Part shown: positions 1 through 7,726 of the stretch, piece after piece
Layout: each line of letters opens with the position of its first letter
Numbering within the stretch: the stretch's first letter is position 1
Origin: Nitrospirota bacterium
GTDB lineage: Bacteria > Nitrospirota > JACRHJ01
Length of the DNA: 18,141 nt
Assembly (NCBI GenBank): GCA_021785055.1
Contig: JAJYGS010000166.1
Location: 1-18,141 of the forward strand
Direction of reading: 5' to 3'
Program-made: the position numbers and the translations under genes
The notes under the pieces: generated by a model
Told to the model about the DNA's origin: nothing
Database searches by the model: none
The model's input: only the letters and a program-made list of their open reading frames with translations

Positions 1-1
1 C

Positions 2-778
2 TCAAAGAGCATAACCGAGGCCGTGCGCATGGGCGCTGAGGTTTTCCATGCTCTGAAAAGCGTTCTGAAATCCAAGGGCTACAACACCTCAGTCGGAGAC
101 GAAGGCGGTTTCGCGCCGAACGTCAAGTCGAACGAAGAGGCCGTAGAGATGGTAATCGCCGGAATAGAGAAGGCGGGCTATAAGCCCGGCAAGGACGTAA
201 TGCTCGCCATAGACGCCGCCGCCAGCGAGTTCTATGAGAAGGGCGCGTACGTCTTCAGGAAGTCGGACAAGTCGAAAAAATCCTCTGACCAGATGATAAA
301 ATTTTACGAGACGTGGGTAAAAAAATATCCTATAATATCCATCGAGGACGGTCTTGCCGAAGGCGACTGGGACGGCTGGAAGAATCTTACGTCCGCGCTG
401 GGCAGTAAAGTCCAGATTGTCGGTGACGACATATTCGTCACGAACCCTAAAATACTTAAAAAAGGCATCGAGTCCGGGATAGCTAATTCGATACTTATAA
501 AGCTGAACCAGATAGGCACGCTGACGGAGACGCTGGATACGATAGAGATGGCGAAGAGGGCGGGGTATACGAACGTCGTGTCCCACCGCTCCGGCGAGAC
601 AGAGGACACGACGCTTGCCGACCTCGCCGTCGCCGTAAACGCAGGGCAGATAAAGACCGGCTCACTCTCCCGGACGGACCGCGTGGCGAAATATAACCAG
701 CTGATCCGCATCGAGGAAGAGCTGGACGAAGACGCGAGGTTCATGGGAATGGGCGCCTTCTACAGCATAGGGAAATGA
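2..778 (+). CDS. eno: Enolase, 3' part (5' end outside window)
   Basis: This is the C-terminal part of enolase (phosphopyruvate hydratase), the cytoplasmic glycolytic enzyme that interconverts 2-phosphoglycerate and phosphoenolpyruvate. The frame is open from base 2, so the gene begins upstream of the window. Visible family signatures are SITEAVRMGAEVF at the left edge, SVGDEGGFAPN, the metal-ligand segments LAIDAAASEFY, SIEDGLAEGDW and QIVGDDIFVTN, the catalytic-lysine strand LIKLNQIGTL, and the phosphate-binding SHRSGETEDTTLADLAV. The C-terminus GMGAFYSIGK is normal for the family, so the 3' end is intact. The stop overlaps the next start in ATGA (775-778), suggesting translational coupling with the ftsB-like gene. 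Identification is secure; only the missing N-terminus limits the annotation. Confidence 0.97.
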   Translation, partial: SKSITEAVRMGAEVFHALKSVLKSKGYNTSVGDEGGFAPNVKSNEEAVEMVIAGIEKAGYKPGKDVMLAIDAAASEFYEKGAYVFRKSDKSKKSSDQMIKFYETWVKKYPIISIEDGLAEGDWDGWKNLTSALGSKVQIVGDDIFVTNPKILKKGIESGIANSILIKLNQIGTLTETLDTIEMAKRAGYTNVVSHRSGETEDTTLADLAVAVNAGQIKTGSLSRTDRVAKYNQLIRIEEELDEDARFMGMGAFYSIGK

Positions 779-1098
779 AAAAAAGGAACTTGAGCAGGCA
801 GGAGCGGGAGGCGGCGTCGAAGCGCCGGAGGCAGATAGCCCTGGCCGCGGTAGCGTGCGTGTTATTTTACGCCTTCCTTAGCTTTTTCCTTGGCCAGATG
901 GGTTTCATACGCTATGTTAAACTCTGCCGCCAGAGGAGCGGACTTCAGGCGGAGATAGCGGCCCTTAAAACATCCAACCAGGCGCTCCGGGCGCAGGTTG
1001 TGGCCCTGCGTACGGACCCTCTCGCCATCGAGAAGCTTGCCCGCGAACAGGGGCTTGTGAAAGACGGGGAGACAGTATACCAGTACGAGGACGAATGA
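775..1098 (+). CDS. ftsB: FtsB/DivIC-like septum formation initiator
   Basis: A 107-aa bitopic membrane protein of the FtsB/DivIC family, the small divisome component that works with FtsL and FtsQ at the septum. The layout is typical: a basic cytoplasmic N-terminus (residues 1-20, rich in Lys and Arg), one hydrophobic segment at about 21-45, a periplasmic coiled coil at about 46-80 with leucine/alanine heptads (SGLQAEIAALKTSNQALRA), and a short conserved tail containing DPLAIEKLAREQGLVKDGE. The ATG overlaps the eno stop by four bases and AGGG lies too close for a standard ribosome site, so translation probably depends on ribosomes finishing eno. Its own stop overlaps the next gene. An eno-ftsB pairing is common in bacteria, which supports the call. 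FtsB and DivIC cannot be separated from the sequence alone. Confidence 0.88.
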   Translation: MKKRNLSRQEREAASKRRRQIALAAVACVLFYAFLSFFLGQMGFIRYVKLCRQRSGLQAEIAALKTSNQALRAQVVALRTDPLAIEKLAREQGLVKDGETVYQYEDE

Positions 1099-3302
1099 TG
1101 GACGACAGGCTGTCTGTCATCTTCCTCTGGCACATGCACCAGCCCTACTACAAAGACCTTGTAACGGGCCGGTATGCCATGCCCTGGGTAAGGCTCCACG
1201 GAATAAAAGACTACTACGACATGGCGCACATCCTTCGGGATTTCCCCCGCGTGCGCCAGAACTTCAACTTGGTCCCCTCCCTCATCGACCAGATAATCGA
1301 CCTCTGCGAGAACGACGCCGGGGGAATTTATCTCGACCACTCCCTCAAGCCAGCCGCCTCGCTCGATAAGAACGAAAAGATATTCGTCCTCCGGAACTTC
1401 TTCCTCGCCAACTGGGACAACATGATAAAGCCCTACGCGCGCTACTGGGAGCTTCTCTTGAAGCGCGGGCGGGACATTTCCGACCTCGAGCTCGACAGGA
1501 TGGTGAGATATTTCTCCGACCAGGATTTTCTCGACCTCCAGGTCTGGTTCAACCTCGCCTGGTTCGACCCCATCTTCAAGGACGCAGACCCGTTCCTTAA
1601 AGGGCTTATAGCGAAGGGGCGGGATTTTACGGAGGACGAGAAGCTGGGCGTGATAAACAAGCAGAAGCAGGTCATGCGCCTTATCCTGCCGGAATACAAA
1701 GAACTCTGGGATGCGGGCAGGATAGAGCTTTCCGCGACGCCGTATTATCATCCCATACTTCCGCTTCTGTGCGATACCGACATCGCCAGGGTATCCAATC
1801 CGGGCATAAACCTCCCGGTTCGCTTCCAGCACCCGGAGGACGCTAAGACGCAGGTTAGCCGGGCGCTCTCGCGCTTTGAAGAAGTGTTCGGCAGGAGGCC
1901 CAAGGGCATGTGGCCCTCGGAAGGCTCCGTGAGCGAGCAGATAATCCCTATCCTTGCGGACGAGGGGGTCGAGTGGATAGCGACGGACGAAGAAGTCCTG
2001 GCGAAGTCGCTCGATACGGCCCTGGACAGGGACTTCTCGGGGGTGTCTAAGAAGCCGGACGTCCTCTACCGCGGCTACAGGGCCTTAAGCGAAGGGCGCG
2101 GCGTGAATATAATGTTCCGGGACCATACGCTCTCCGACCTTATCGGCTTCGTATACTCGAAGTGGGACCCGAAGAACGCGGTGGACGATTTTATAAATCG
2201 CTTAAACCGCATAAGGAACGACCTGAAGGCCCGCGGCCAGAACGGCGCCGCAACCATACTCCTCGACGGAGAGAACGCATGGGAGCATTACCGAAACGAC
2301 GGGCGGGATTTTCTGTACATGCTCTACGACAGGCTCTCGCGGGAGGAGCAGTTCGACTGCACGACCATCGGTGAATACCTGGCGAAGGCTCAGAATGTCC
2401 AGAAGCTTCCGAAGCTCTTCCCCGGCTCGTGGATAGGCCATAACTTCAATATCTGGATAGGCCACGAGGAAGACAATGCGGCATGGGACGCGCTCTCCCG
2501 GACGAGGCAGGACTTATTGGAATTCGAGCGCGGGGAGGCAGACCCCGCGAAAACCAGGATCGCCTGGGAGGAAGTATACATTGCCGAGGGCAGCGACTGG
2601 TGCTGGTGGTACGGCGACGACCACTCCTCCGAGAACGACCGTGAGTTCGACGAACTTTTCAGGAAACACCTGTTAAACGTCTACGAGATACTCGGCAAGA
2701 CGCCGCCGGACTACCTCTCAATACCCATAATCAGGGAGGACAGGAAATCCCGGCCTACCGCCGAGCTTACGGCCTTTATCTCTCCCACGCTCGACGGCGA
2801 GGTTACAAGCTACTACGAATGGCTCTCCGCCGGATATTACGACGTCGGCCAGGCCGGAGGCACAATGCACAGGGCCGAGAGCATAATCTCTCACATCTAC
2901 TACGGTTTCGACTTGAAGAACCTCTTTGTCAGGCTCGACAGCAACCGCGCCCTGCACGACTCTAACATAAAGGACCTGACTTTCTCCGTCCATTTCCTCA
3001 AGCCCGCGTCATACCGGCTCGATATAAACATCAACCCCGAACAGGGCCAGGTCACGGCAGAGTTGATAAAGGTATCCAAGGGCGAGGAATCTGAACGCAC
3101 AAGGTATACCTCGATTGCCGCAAGAGAGATAATCGAGCTTTCGATGCCGTTCGAGGTGATCCAGGCCATGCCGGGGGACGAGATAAATTTCTTTGTGACA
3201 GTCCGGCGCGGCGATGTCGAGCTTGAGAAATGGCCGTACCGCGGATATATTTCGGTGGAAGTCCCGACGGAAGACTTCGAGGCTATCATGTGGCATGTGT
3301 AA
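1098..3302 (+). CDS. Glycoside hydrolase family 57 protein (glucan-active)
   Basis: A 734-aa cytoplasmic protein (no signal peptide) of glycoside hydrolase family 57, whose members hydrolyse or transfer alpha-glucans such as starch and glycogen. It opens with the family hallmark WHMHQPYY. Counting from the ATG at 1095, MWPSEGSVSEQ places the likely nucleophile at Glu276 and FRDHTLSDLIGF places the likely acid/base at Asp343. LDGENAWEHY and EGSDWCWWYGDDH follow in the helical region, and the last 170 or so residues look like a beta-sandwich (YGFDLKNLFVRLDS). Two ATGs stand in tandem at 1095 and 1098. GAGG at 1087-1090 is spaced better for 1098, so that start is preferred. Overlap with the ftsB-like stop puts it in the eno operon. 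The exact substrate (amylase, pullulanase or transferase type) cannot be read from the sequence. Confidence 0.9.
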   Translation: MDDRLSVIFLWHMHQPYYKDLVTGRYAMPWVRLHGIKDYYDMAHILRDFPRVRQNFNLVPSLIDQIIDLCENDAGGIYLDHSLKPAASLDKNEKIFVLRNFFLANWDNMIKPYARYWELLLKRGRDISDLELDRMVRYFSDQDFLDLQVWFNLAWFDPIFKDADPFLKGLIAKGRDFTEDEKLGVINKQKQVMRLILPEYKELWDAGRIELSATPYYHPILPLLCDTDIARVSNPGINLPVRFQHPEDAKTQVSRALSRFEEVFGRRPKGMWPSEGSVSEQIIPILADEGVEWIATDEEVLAKSLDTALDRDFSGVSKKPDVLYRGYRALSEGRGVNIMFRDHTLSDLIGFVYSKWDPKNAVDDFINRLNRIRNDLKARGQNGAATILLDGENAWEHYRNDGRDFLYMLYDRLSREEQFDCTTIGEYLAKAQNVQKLPKLFPGSWIGHNFNIWIGHEEDNAAWDALSRTRQDLLEFERGEADPAKTRIAWEEVYIAEGSDWCWWYGDDHSSENDREFDELFRKHLLNVYEILGKTPPDYLSIPIIREDRKSRPTAELTAFISPTLDGEVTSYYEWLSAGYYDVGQAGGTMHRAESIISHIYYGFDLKNLFVRLDSNRALHDSNIKDLTFSVHFLKPASYRLDININPEQGQVTAELIKVSKGEESERTRYTSIAAREIIELSMPFEVIQAMPGDEINFFVTVRRGDVELEKWPYRGYISVEVPTEDFEAIMWHV

Positions 3303-3304
3303 TT

Positions 3305-3340
3305 CCGCTCAGTCTTTTTAAAGCCGCTTGAGCGGATTTT
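3305..3340 (+). terminator. Probable terminator after the eno-ftsB-GH57 unit
   Basis: CCGCTCA (3305-3311) pairs perfectly with TGAGCGG (3329-3335), and ATTTT follows. The 17-base loop contains a small nested CTTT/AAAG pair. It lies 3 bp after the GH57 stop. The T-tract is short, so efficiency is uncertain. Confidence 0.5.
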
Positions 3341-3596
3341 ATCACCTCCATCGGATTTTCCCTTCCCTCGCCCCCAATTAATTTCCGCAAAGCGTCTCCA
3401 TAAAGCTGTCATTCTGAGCTTTGCTTCAAATACGCCTTAATGTTTTGTAATTAGCCGATTTATCAGGCATTTTTAAAAAGCGCCCCATAAATGCGGCAGC
3501 TACGATTGCGGATTATAGGCAAATAGGAATGACATCGCGTTGTGTGTTAAGCATGTTTTTTGCATATTCACATCAAGAGAACTACGGATTTTGGTT
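3341..3596. other. Non-coding gap with degenerate repeats before the cytochrome
   Basis: No coding sequence is convincing here. The stretch holds a fragment of the TGTCATTCTGAGC repeat at 3407-3419, a degenerate copy of the AAAGCGCCC...GGCTACGA element at 3471-3505 (a cleaner copy is at 5831-5862), and an inverted GGAATGAC end at about 3528-3535. I looked for a GEMM (cyclic dinucleotide) riboswitch, which often precedes cytochrome genes in electroactive bacteria, and saw none. No clear sigma70 promoter or ribosome site stands out ahead of the cytochrome start. Confidence 0.55.
3471..3505 (+). repeat. Degenerate intergenic repeat (AAAGCGCCC...GGCTACGA type)
   Basis: This shares TTTAAAA, AGCGCCC, ATAAAT, GCGGC and CTACGA, in order, with the element at 5831-5862. 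Its stem is decayed (CGCCCCAT against ATGCGGC), unlike the perfect stem of the other copy. The shared order argues for common descent rather than chance. Confidence 0.6.
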
Positions 3597-5774
3597 ATGA
3601 AAAAGCCGGTTACATATATTGCCTTTGTTGTCTTTCTTGTCCTCTCGGTGCCCGCCATTGCCGCGGTAATCACGGTAAATATCGGCGGAGGCGCGGCCTA
3701 TACCTCCATACAGCCCGCCGTCAACGCCGCCCAGCCGGGCGACGAAGTCCACGTGGCCTTCGGAACGTATACCGGAGGAATAACGATGAAAAACCGCGTA
3801 AACGTCTTCGGCGGCTACTCAGGGGCCGGTTGGACGAGGGATATTGAAGCGAATCCCACGATAATAGACGCGAAAGGCAACGGGAGCGCCGTAACGTTCA
3901 ACAACACCACGACAGCGACAATTGACGGTTTTACAATTACGGGTGGCAGCTCAGGCACCGGCTTTAATGCCGGAGTTTACGTGTCCGGATGCTCGCCCAC
4001 GATAACGGACAACAAAATTACGGGAAACGGCAAATACGGCATATATGTCTATGAGAATTCATCCCCGGTAATCGAAAAAAACGTAATCTACTCCAATTCC
4101 TCCGACGGCATAAACTGCTACAGCTTCGGTAACGGCGGGACGCCGCTTATATACAACAACACCTTCGACAAAAATAACGGCCACGGCATCGCCCTTTATT
4201 ATTTTTCGCCTTATATCAAAAACGACATCATCACTTCGAGCGGCGGACACGGCATATATGCAGAGATAGATTCCTATCCCATTGAAGACTACAACGACCT
4301 CTACGGAAACGCCTCAGGCTCATATTCCGGCATCGGCGCCGGCCTTCACGACAAGTCCGCAGACCCGCTCTATGTCGGCGGGGGCGATTATCATCTCCAG
4401 ACCTCGCCCGTGCTCTCCCCGTGCATAGACGCCGGTGTAAATGTCGGCCTTCCATACATCAACCTTCCGGACATGGGGGCGTACGAGTCCTCCGCCACTC
4501 AGCCTGTCCCCTGGCCGCCGACGGGTCTGACCGCGAGCCCCAGGAACATGATGGTTCGGCTTGCATGGCAGCCGAACGCGGAGCCGAGTCTCAAGGGCTA
4601 CAAGCTCAGTTACGGGAACGTCTCCGGGAACTACACGAACATGATCGACGCAGGGAACGTTACTGCCTACGACCTCCGGGGCCTTACCAACGATGCGACA
4701 TATTATTTCGCACTCCGCGCCTACGACAACTACACAAGCGCATATTCCAAGGAAGTCAGTGCTACGCCTACCGCCGGAACACCGGAGCTCCCGCATTACT
4801 CCTGGGACGAGTCCTACACCCAGCCCTACAGCGTGGCCTGCACGGGCTGCCATATCCAGCCGGGCACGTTCCTTACGGGTAACTTCGATTACCATTATTC
4901 CAGCAGCCTGTGCCTGAGCTGCCACAACAGCGCCGGACAGGCCAGAGGCAAAAACATCGGCAGGCCGCAGGTCGCGTTCAAAAACGGCACCACCTCGCAT
5001 CCCGTCTTTATAGACGTTACAGCCGGCGGGTGCAACGTTCCGACATACGGGAACATAACCGGGCGCTTCTCCAATATGATGGGAACGCATCTCGATGCCG
5101 GGAAGATCGTCTGCAACACATGCCACAACTCGATGGAGAAGACGGAAGACCCCGGCAGAACCTGGGAGATGACGACTCCCGTGGGGAGCTATACGACCTT
5201 CTCGCTTCAAAACGGCGGCTGGTCGTGGTATAACTACCTCGTCCCGAACTGCTATACCTCCGTAACGCTTGAGTCCGCTCCGACATATGTCAAGACAAGG
5301 CGTGCGGCCGAGGTGCCGCAGGACGATTTCACTTATTCCCCCAATAACGGCACGGTAACGCTTCACCAGCCGGTTTCAGGCTATGTATACGTCTCGCTCG
5401 ATTTCCCGTATCTCCGGGTGGACAACACGGACAGCGCAATGTGCCTCGACTGCCACAACACCGGGACACACCAGGACGAGAACTGCCTCACCTGCCACCA
5501 GATGCACAACTACCAGAACCTCCACGGCATTCGCTCTGTCATAATGACGCCAAACAGCGGCCTTAAGAAGGTCGTCTTCCTCCGCTATACCGGAGACAAC
5601 TCCTTCGCCGACAGCGACTCCGACAGGGACGGCATCTGCGAGGTCTGCCATACCAAGACTAAATACTACAGGAACTACACGACTGCGTTCGTGAACCACT
5701 CCGGCGGTTTCGACTATGATCGAAAGAACTGCACCACCTGCCATACGCACGACAGCGGGTTCGCGAAATATTAG
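3597..5774 (+). CDS. Secreted beta-helix / FN3 / heptaheme c-type cytochrome
   Basis: A 725-aa exported multihaem protein. The start was chosen because MKKPVTYIAFVVFLVLSVPAIAA is a clear signal peptide (residues 1-23); an upstream TTG at 3540 would bury it. Residues about 25-300 form a right-handed parallel beta-helix (repeated GIYV, GINCY, GHGIALY, GHGIYAE turns, ending in DPLYVGGGDYHL and SPCIDAG). About 302-394 is a fibronectin type III domain. The C-terminal 310 residues carry seven CxxCH haem sites beginning at Cys415, 439, 506, 616, 630, 681 and 712, resembling doubled-CxxCH modules. Nearby histidines (HYH, HQMH, HTH) could be distal ligands. No lipobox or C-terminal anchor is seen. A role in periplasmic or cell-surface electron transfer, perhaps bound to polysaccharide or mineral through the helix, is inference. 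No conduit or maturation genes lie beside it. Confidence 0.85.
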   Translation: MKKPVTYIAFVVFLVLSVPAIAAVITVNIGGGAAYTSIQPAVNAAQPGDEVHVAFGTYTGGITMKNRVNVFGGYSGAGWTRDIEANPTIIDAKGNGSAVTFNNTTTATIDGFTITGGSSGTGFNAGVYVSGCSPTITDNKITGNGKYGIYVYENSSPVIEKNVIYSNSSDGINCYSFGNGGTPLIYNNTFDKNNGHGIALYYFSPYIKNDIITSSGGHGIYAEIDSYPIEDYNDLYGNASGSYSGIGAGLHDKSADPLYVGGGDYHLQTSPVLSPCIDAGVNVGLPYINLPDMGAYESSATQPVPWPPTGLTASPRNMMVRLAWQPNAEPSLKGYKLSYGNVSGNYTNMIDAGNVTAYDLRGLTNDATYYFALRAYDNYTSAYSKEVSATPTAGTPELPHYSWDESYTQPYSVACTGCHIQPGTFLTGNFDYHYSSSLCLSCHNSAGQARGKNIGRPQVAFKNGTTSHPVFIDVTAGGCNVPTYGNITGRFSNMMGTHLDAGKIVCNTCHNSMEKTEDPGRTWEMTTPVGSYTTFSLQNGGWSWYNYLVPNCYTSVTLESAPTYVKTRRAAEVPQDDFTYSPNNGTVTLHQPVSGYVYVSLDFPYLRVDNTDSAMCLDCHNTGTHQDENCLTCHQMHNYQNLHGIRSVIMTPNSGLKKVVFLRYTGDNSFADSDSDRDGICEVCHTKTKYYRNYTTAFVNHSGGFDYDRKNCTTCHTHDSGFAKY

Positions 5775-5779
5775 CAGTC

Positions 5780-5812
5780 CGGAACACCCTTCCGCTTGAT
5801 TTTCACGTTTTT
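5780..5812 (+). terminator. Weak terminator-like hairpin after the cytochrome gene
   Basis: CGGAA (5780-5784) and TTCCG (5790-5794) form a 5-bp stem with a five-base loop. T-rich DNA follows, but the longest T run (5808-5813) is over 10 bases from the stem. It overlaps the -35 of the argS promoter candidate. Functional termination is doubtful. Confidence 0.25.
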
Positions 5813-5824
5813 TATCCCTATACT
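5796..5824 (+). promoter_or_regulatory. Candidate sigma70 promoter for argS
   Basis: TTGATT (5796-5801) and TATACT (5819-5824) are separated by 17 bp, matching consensus at 4 and 5 of 6 positions. The predicted start near 5831 would give a roughly 150-nt leader containing four perfect hairpins before the argS TTG. Confidence 0.5.
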
Positions 5825-5830
5825 GTAAAC

Positions 5831-5862
5831 TTTAAAAGCGCCCAATAAATTGGGCGGCTACG
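5831..5862 (+). repeat. Palindromic intergenic repeat, AAAGCGCCC type
   Basis: CGCCCAAT (5839-5846) and ATTGGGCG (5849-5856) pair perfectly around a two-base AA loop, flanked by TTTAAAAG and GCTACGA. A decayed relative is at 3471-3505. It sits at the predicted 5' end of the argS transcript. Confidence 0.7.
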
Positions 5863-5865
5863 AAG

Positions 5866-5953
5866 ACCGTCATTCCCGCGAATTCTCAAAATCAAGGGAG
5901 GACACGCGGGTCCTCCCCTACAGTTTTGTAGGGGCCGACCCATGTGTCGGCCC
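5866..5953 (+). repeat. Mosaic of three perfect hairpins (CGTCATTCCCGCG and TGTAGGGGC types)
   Basis: A CGTCATTCCCGCG fragment (5869-5880) is followed by three abutting perfect stems: GGGAGGAC/GTCCTCCC (5896-5903 with 5910-5917), CCCCTACA/TGTAGGGG (5915-5922 with 5927-5934) and GGGCCGAC/GTCGGCCC (5932-5939 with 5946-5953). Adjacent stems share two or three bases, so they compete at their edges. The composition matches short repeats scattered between genes elsewhere in this window (7692, 17760). No T-tract follows any stem. Confidence 0.75.
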
Positions 5954-5965
5954 ATTAGTTCTGAT

Positions 5966-5974
5966 AGGGAAGGA
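5966..5974 (+). promoter_or_regulatory. Shine-Dalgarno deciding the argS TTG start
   Basis: AGGGAAGGA ends five bases before TTG at 5980. This strong site, and the family-like N-terminus that follows, select TTG as the argS start. Confidence 0.7.
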
Positions 5975-5979
5975 TAATT

Positions 5980-7695
5980 TTGAAAGATAAAATATTCCGT
6001 ATTATCCATAATGCGCTCCTTAAGGCGAAGGAGAAGGGAGAGCTATTACTTCCTGAAGTCCCGCCGGTCGTTCTGGAAATTCCTAAAGAGGAAGGGCACG
6101 GCGATTTTGCAACGACCGTCGCGCTCTCCCTTGCAAAATCCGAGAAGAAGCCGCCGAGGAAAATAGCCGAGATAATAAAAGGTGCGATAGACGACCCCGG
6201 CGGCATCCTTGAGAAGACGGATATTGCCGGGCCGGGATATATAAACTTCTTTATAAAAGATTCCGCATGGCTCTTAGTATTAAGCGAAATCGAGGGCCGG
6301 GGAGCGGATTACGGGCGCTCCAATATCGGCAACGGGAAGCCTGTGCAGATTGAGTTCGTATCCGCGAACCCTACCGGGCCTCTGCACATCGGGCACGGGC
6401 GCGGCGCGGCGGTAGGGGATTCGCTGGCAAGGCTTCTCTTCTTCGCCGGATACGACGTAAAGCGCGAGTTCTACATAAACGATTTCGGCTCCCAGGTGGA
6501 GAACCTGGGATACAGCATATATTTCAAGTACCGCGAGCTTTCAGGCGAGGCGGTCGCGGCGGAAGCCGTAAGCATTGAATCGGCTGACGAAGAAACTCCC
6601 GGCGCACAAGATATGTCCAACCTCTACCTCGGCGAATACATTACCGAGCTTGCGAAGGATTTCAGGGCGAGGCCGGAATTCACACGGCTATCCGAGGACG
6701 AGAAAAAGACCTACTGCCGCGAAGAGGGCATCAAAATGATGCTCCGGCAGATAGAGGTAACCCTTGCGAAATTCGGCGTATCTTTCGACGAATGGTATAG
6801 CGAAAGGAAACTATACGACCCCAAAAACAACCTTGTCGATGCCGCGATTGGCGAGCTTCGGGAAAAGGGGCTTGTGTTCGAGGATGGCGGCGCGACATGG
6901 CTAAGGACGACCCGCTTCGGTGACGACAAGGACAGGGTGTTAATCAGAAACAATGGCCAGACGACCTATTTCGCATCCGACATCGCATACCACCGTGATA
7001 AGTTCATGCGGGGTTTCCGGGAAATCGTGGACGTCTGGGGCGCGGATCATCACGGCTACATCCCCCGGATGAAGGCCGCGATACAGGCGCTTGGGCACGA
7101 CCCGGACGAGTTCAATGTCCTGCTTGTCCAGCTCGTGAACCTCATGCGCGAGGGCCAGACGGTGAAGATGTCCAAGCGCGCCGGGACGTTCGTCACGCTC
7201 GAAGAGGTAATGGACGAGGTCGGCACGGACGCATGCCGCTTCACGTTCATGCTGAGGCGCCCGGACTCGCACCTCGATTTCGACCTTGACCTTGTGAAAA
7301 GCCAGTCCTCCGAAAACCCGGTCTACTACGTCCAGTACGCCCACGCGCGTCTTTCTTCCGTCTTCCGCCAGGCGGCGGATAAGGGCATTGCGCTTCCTCC
7401 GATAGGGCAGGTGAAACTCTCGCGTCTTTCGCTTCCTGAGGAGCTTTCCATCATAAAACGGCTGTCCGCATTTCCGGAGCTTGTCGAGAAGGCCGCGGAG
7501 GCGAAAGAGCCGCACAGGCTCACGTATTACCTGCAGGAGCTTGCGGGTGAGCTTCACAGCTATTACTTCCGGCACAAGTTCATCTCGGACGACCTGGAGC
7601 TATCCTGCGCCCGGATGCACCTTGTTAAGGCTGTCCGGCAGGTCATTGCGATGGCGCTCAGGCTGCTTGGCGTCAGCGCGCCGGACAGCATGTAG
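5980..7695 (+). CDS. argS: Arginyl-tRNA synthetase
   Basis: A 571-aa class I aminoacyl-tRNA synthetase that charges tRNA-Arg in the cytoplasm. The N-terminal ArgS domain covers about residues 1-95. The catalytic core contains EFVSANPTGPLHIGHGRGA with HIGH at 136-139, the DFGSQVENLG segment, the ADHHGYIPRMKAA segment and a KMSK loop at 396-399 (VKMSKRAGTFVTL). Many ArgS proteins lack a canonical KMSK, so its presence is notable. The C-terminal helical anticodon-binding domain ends in LLGVSAPDSM, as expected. Length is normal. The start is TTG, chosen from the Shine-Dalgarno just upstream. The stop codon TAG coincides with the first bases of a TAGGGGCG repeat, yet the protein end appears complete. 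It probably has its own promoter at 5796-5824. Confidence 0.97.
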   Translation: MKDKIFRIIHNALLKAKEKGELLLPEVPPVVLEIPKEEGHGDFATTVALSLAKSEKKPPRKIAEIIKGAIDDPGGILEKTDIAGPGYINFFIKDSAWLLVLSEIEGRGADYGRSNIGNGKPVQIEFVSANPTGPLHIGHGRGAAVGDSLARLLFFAGYDVKREFYINDFGSQVENLGYSIYFKYRELSGEAVAAEAVSIESADEETPGAQDMSNLYLGEYITELAKDFRARPEFTRLSEDEKKTYCREEGIKMMLRQIEVTLAKFGVSFDEWYSERKLYDPKNNLVDAAIGELREKGLVFEDGGATWLRTTRFGDDKDRVLIRNNGQTTYFASDIAYHRDKFMRGFREIVDVWGADHHGYIPRMKAAIQALGHDPDEFNVLLVQLVNLMREGQTVKMSKRAGTFVTLEEVMDEVGTDACRFTFMLRRPDSHLDFDLDLVKSQSSENPVYYVQYAHARLSSVFRQAADKGIALPPIGQVKLSRLSLPEELSIIKRLSAFPELVEKAAEAKEPHRLTYYLQELAGELHSYYFRHKFISDDLELSCARMHLVKAVRQVIAMALRLLGVSAPDSM

Positions 7696-7715
7696 GGGCG
7701 CAATTCATTGCGTCC
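7692..7715 (+). repeat. Palindromic TAGGGGCG repeat abutting the argS stop
   Basis: GTAGGGGCGCAAT then TC then ATTGCGTCC forms a hairpin with one G-T pair. The argS stop codon (7693-7695) is the TAG of the repeat itself. A relative in inverted orientation lies at 17760-17787. Confidence 0.7.
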
Positions 7716-7726
7716 GGCGGCTGATT

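Noticed and set aside
945..1832. A 295-codon minus-strand open frame opposite ftsB and the GH57 gene
   Set aside because: It spans two well-supported genes, shows no motif or ribosome site, and is a mirror frame of biased codons.
3341..3596. GEMM-type cyclic dinucleotide riboswitch before the cytochrome
   Set aside because: The conserved GEMM core sequences and stem arrangement are not present.
3540..3596. Upstream TTG start for the cytochrome (19 extra residues)
   Set aside because: It would place a Cys-containing, non-signal-like extension ahead of a textbook signal peptide that begins at ATG 3597.
4320..5366. A 348-codon open frame on the minus strand inside the cytochrome gene
   Set aside because: It lies opposite a gene with seven haem motifs and clear domains, its translation is rich in Arg, Gly and Val without family features, and it is best explained by GC-biased codon positions.
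5831..5979. T-box or other known riboswitch before argS
   Set aside because: No T-box sequence, specifier loop or antiterminator pattern is visible, and the stems match dispersed repeats found elsewhere in the window.
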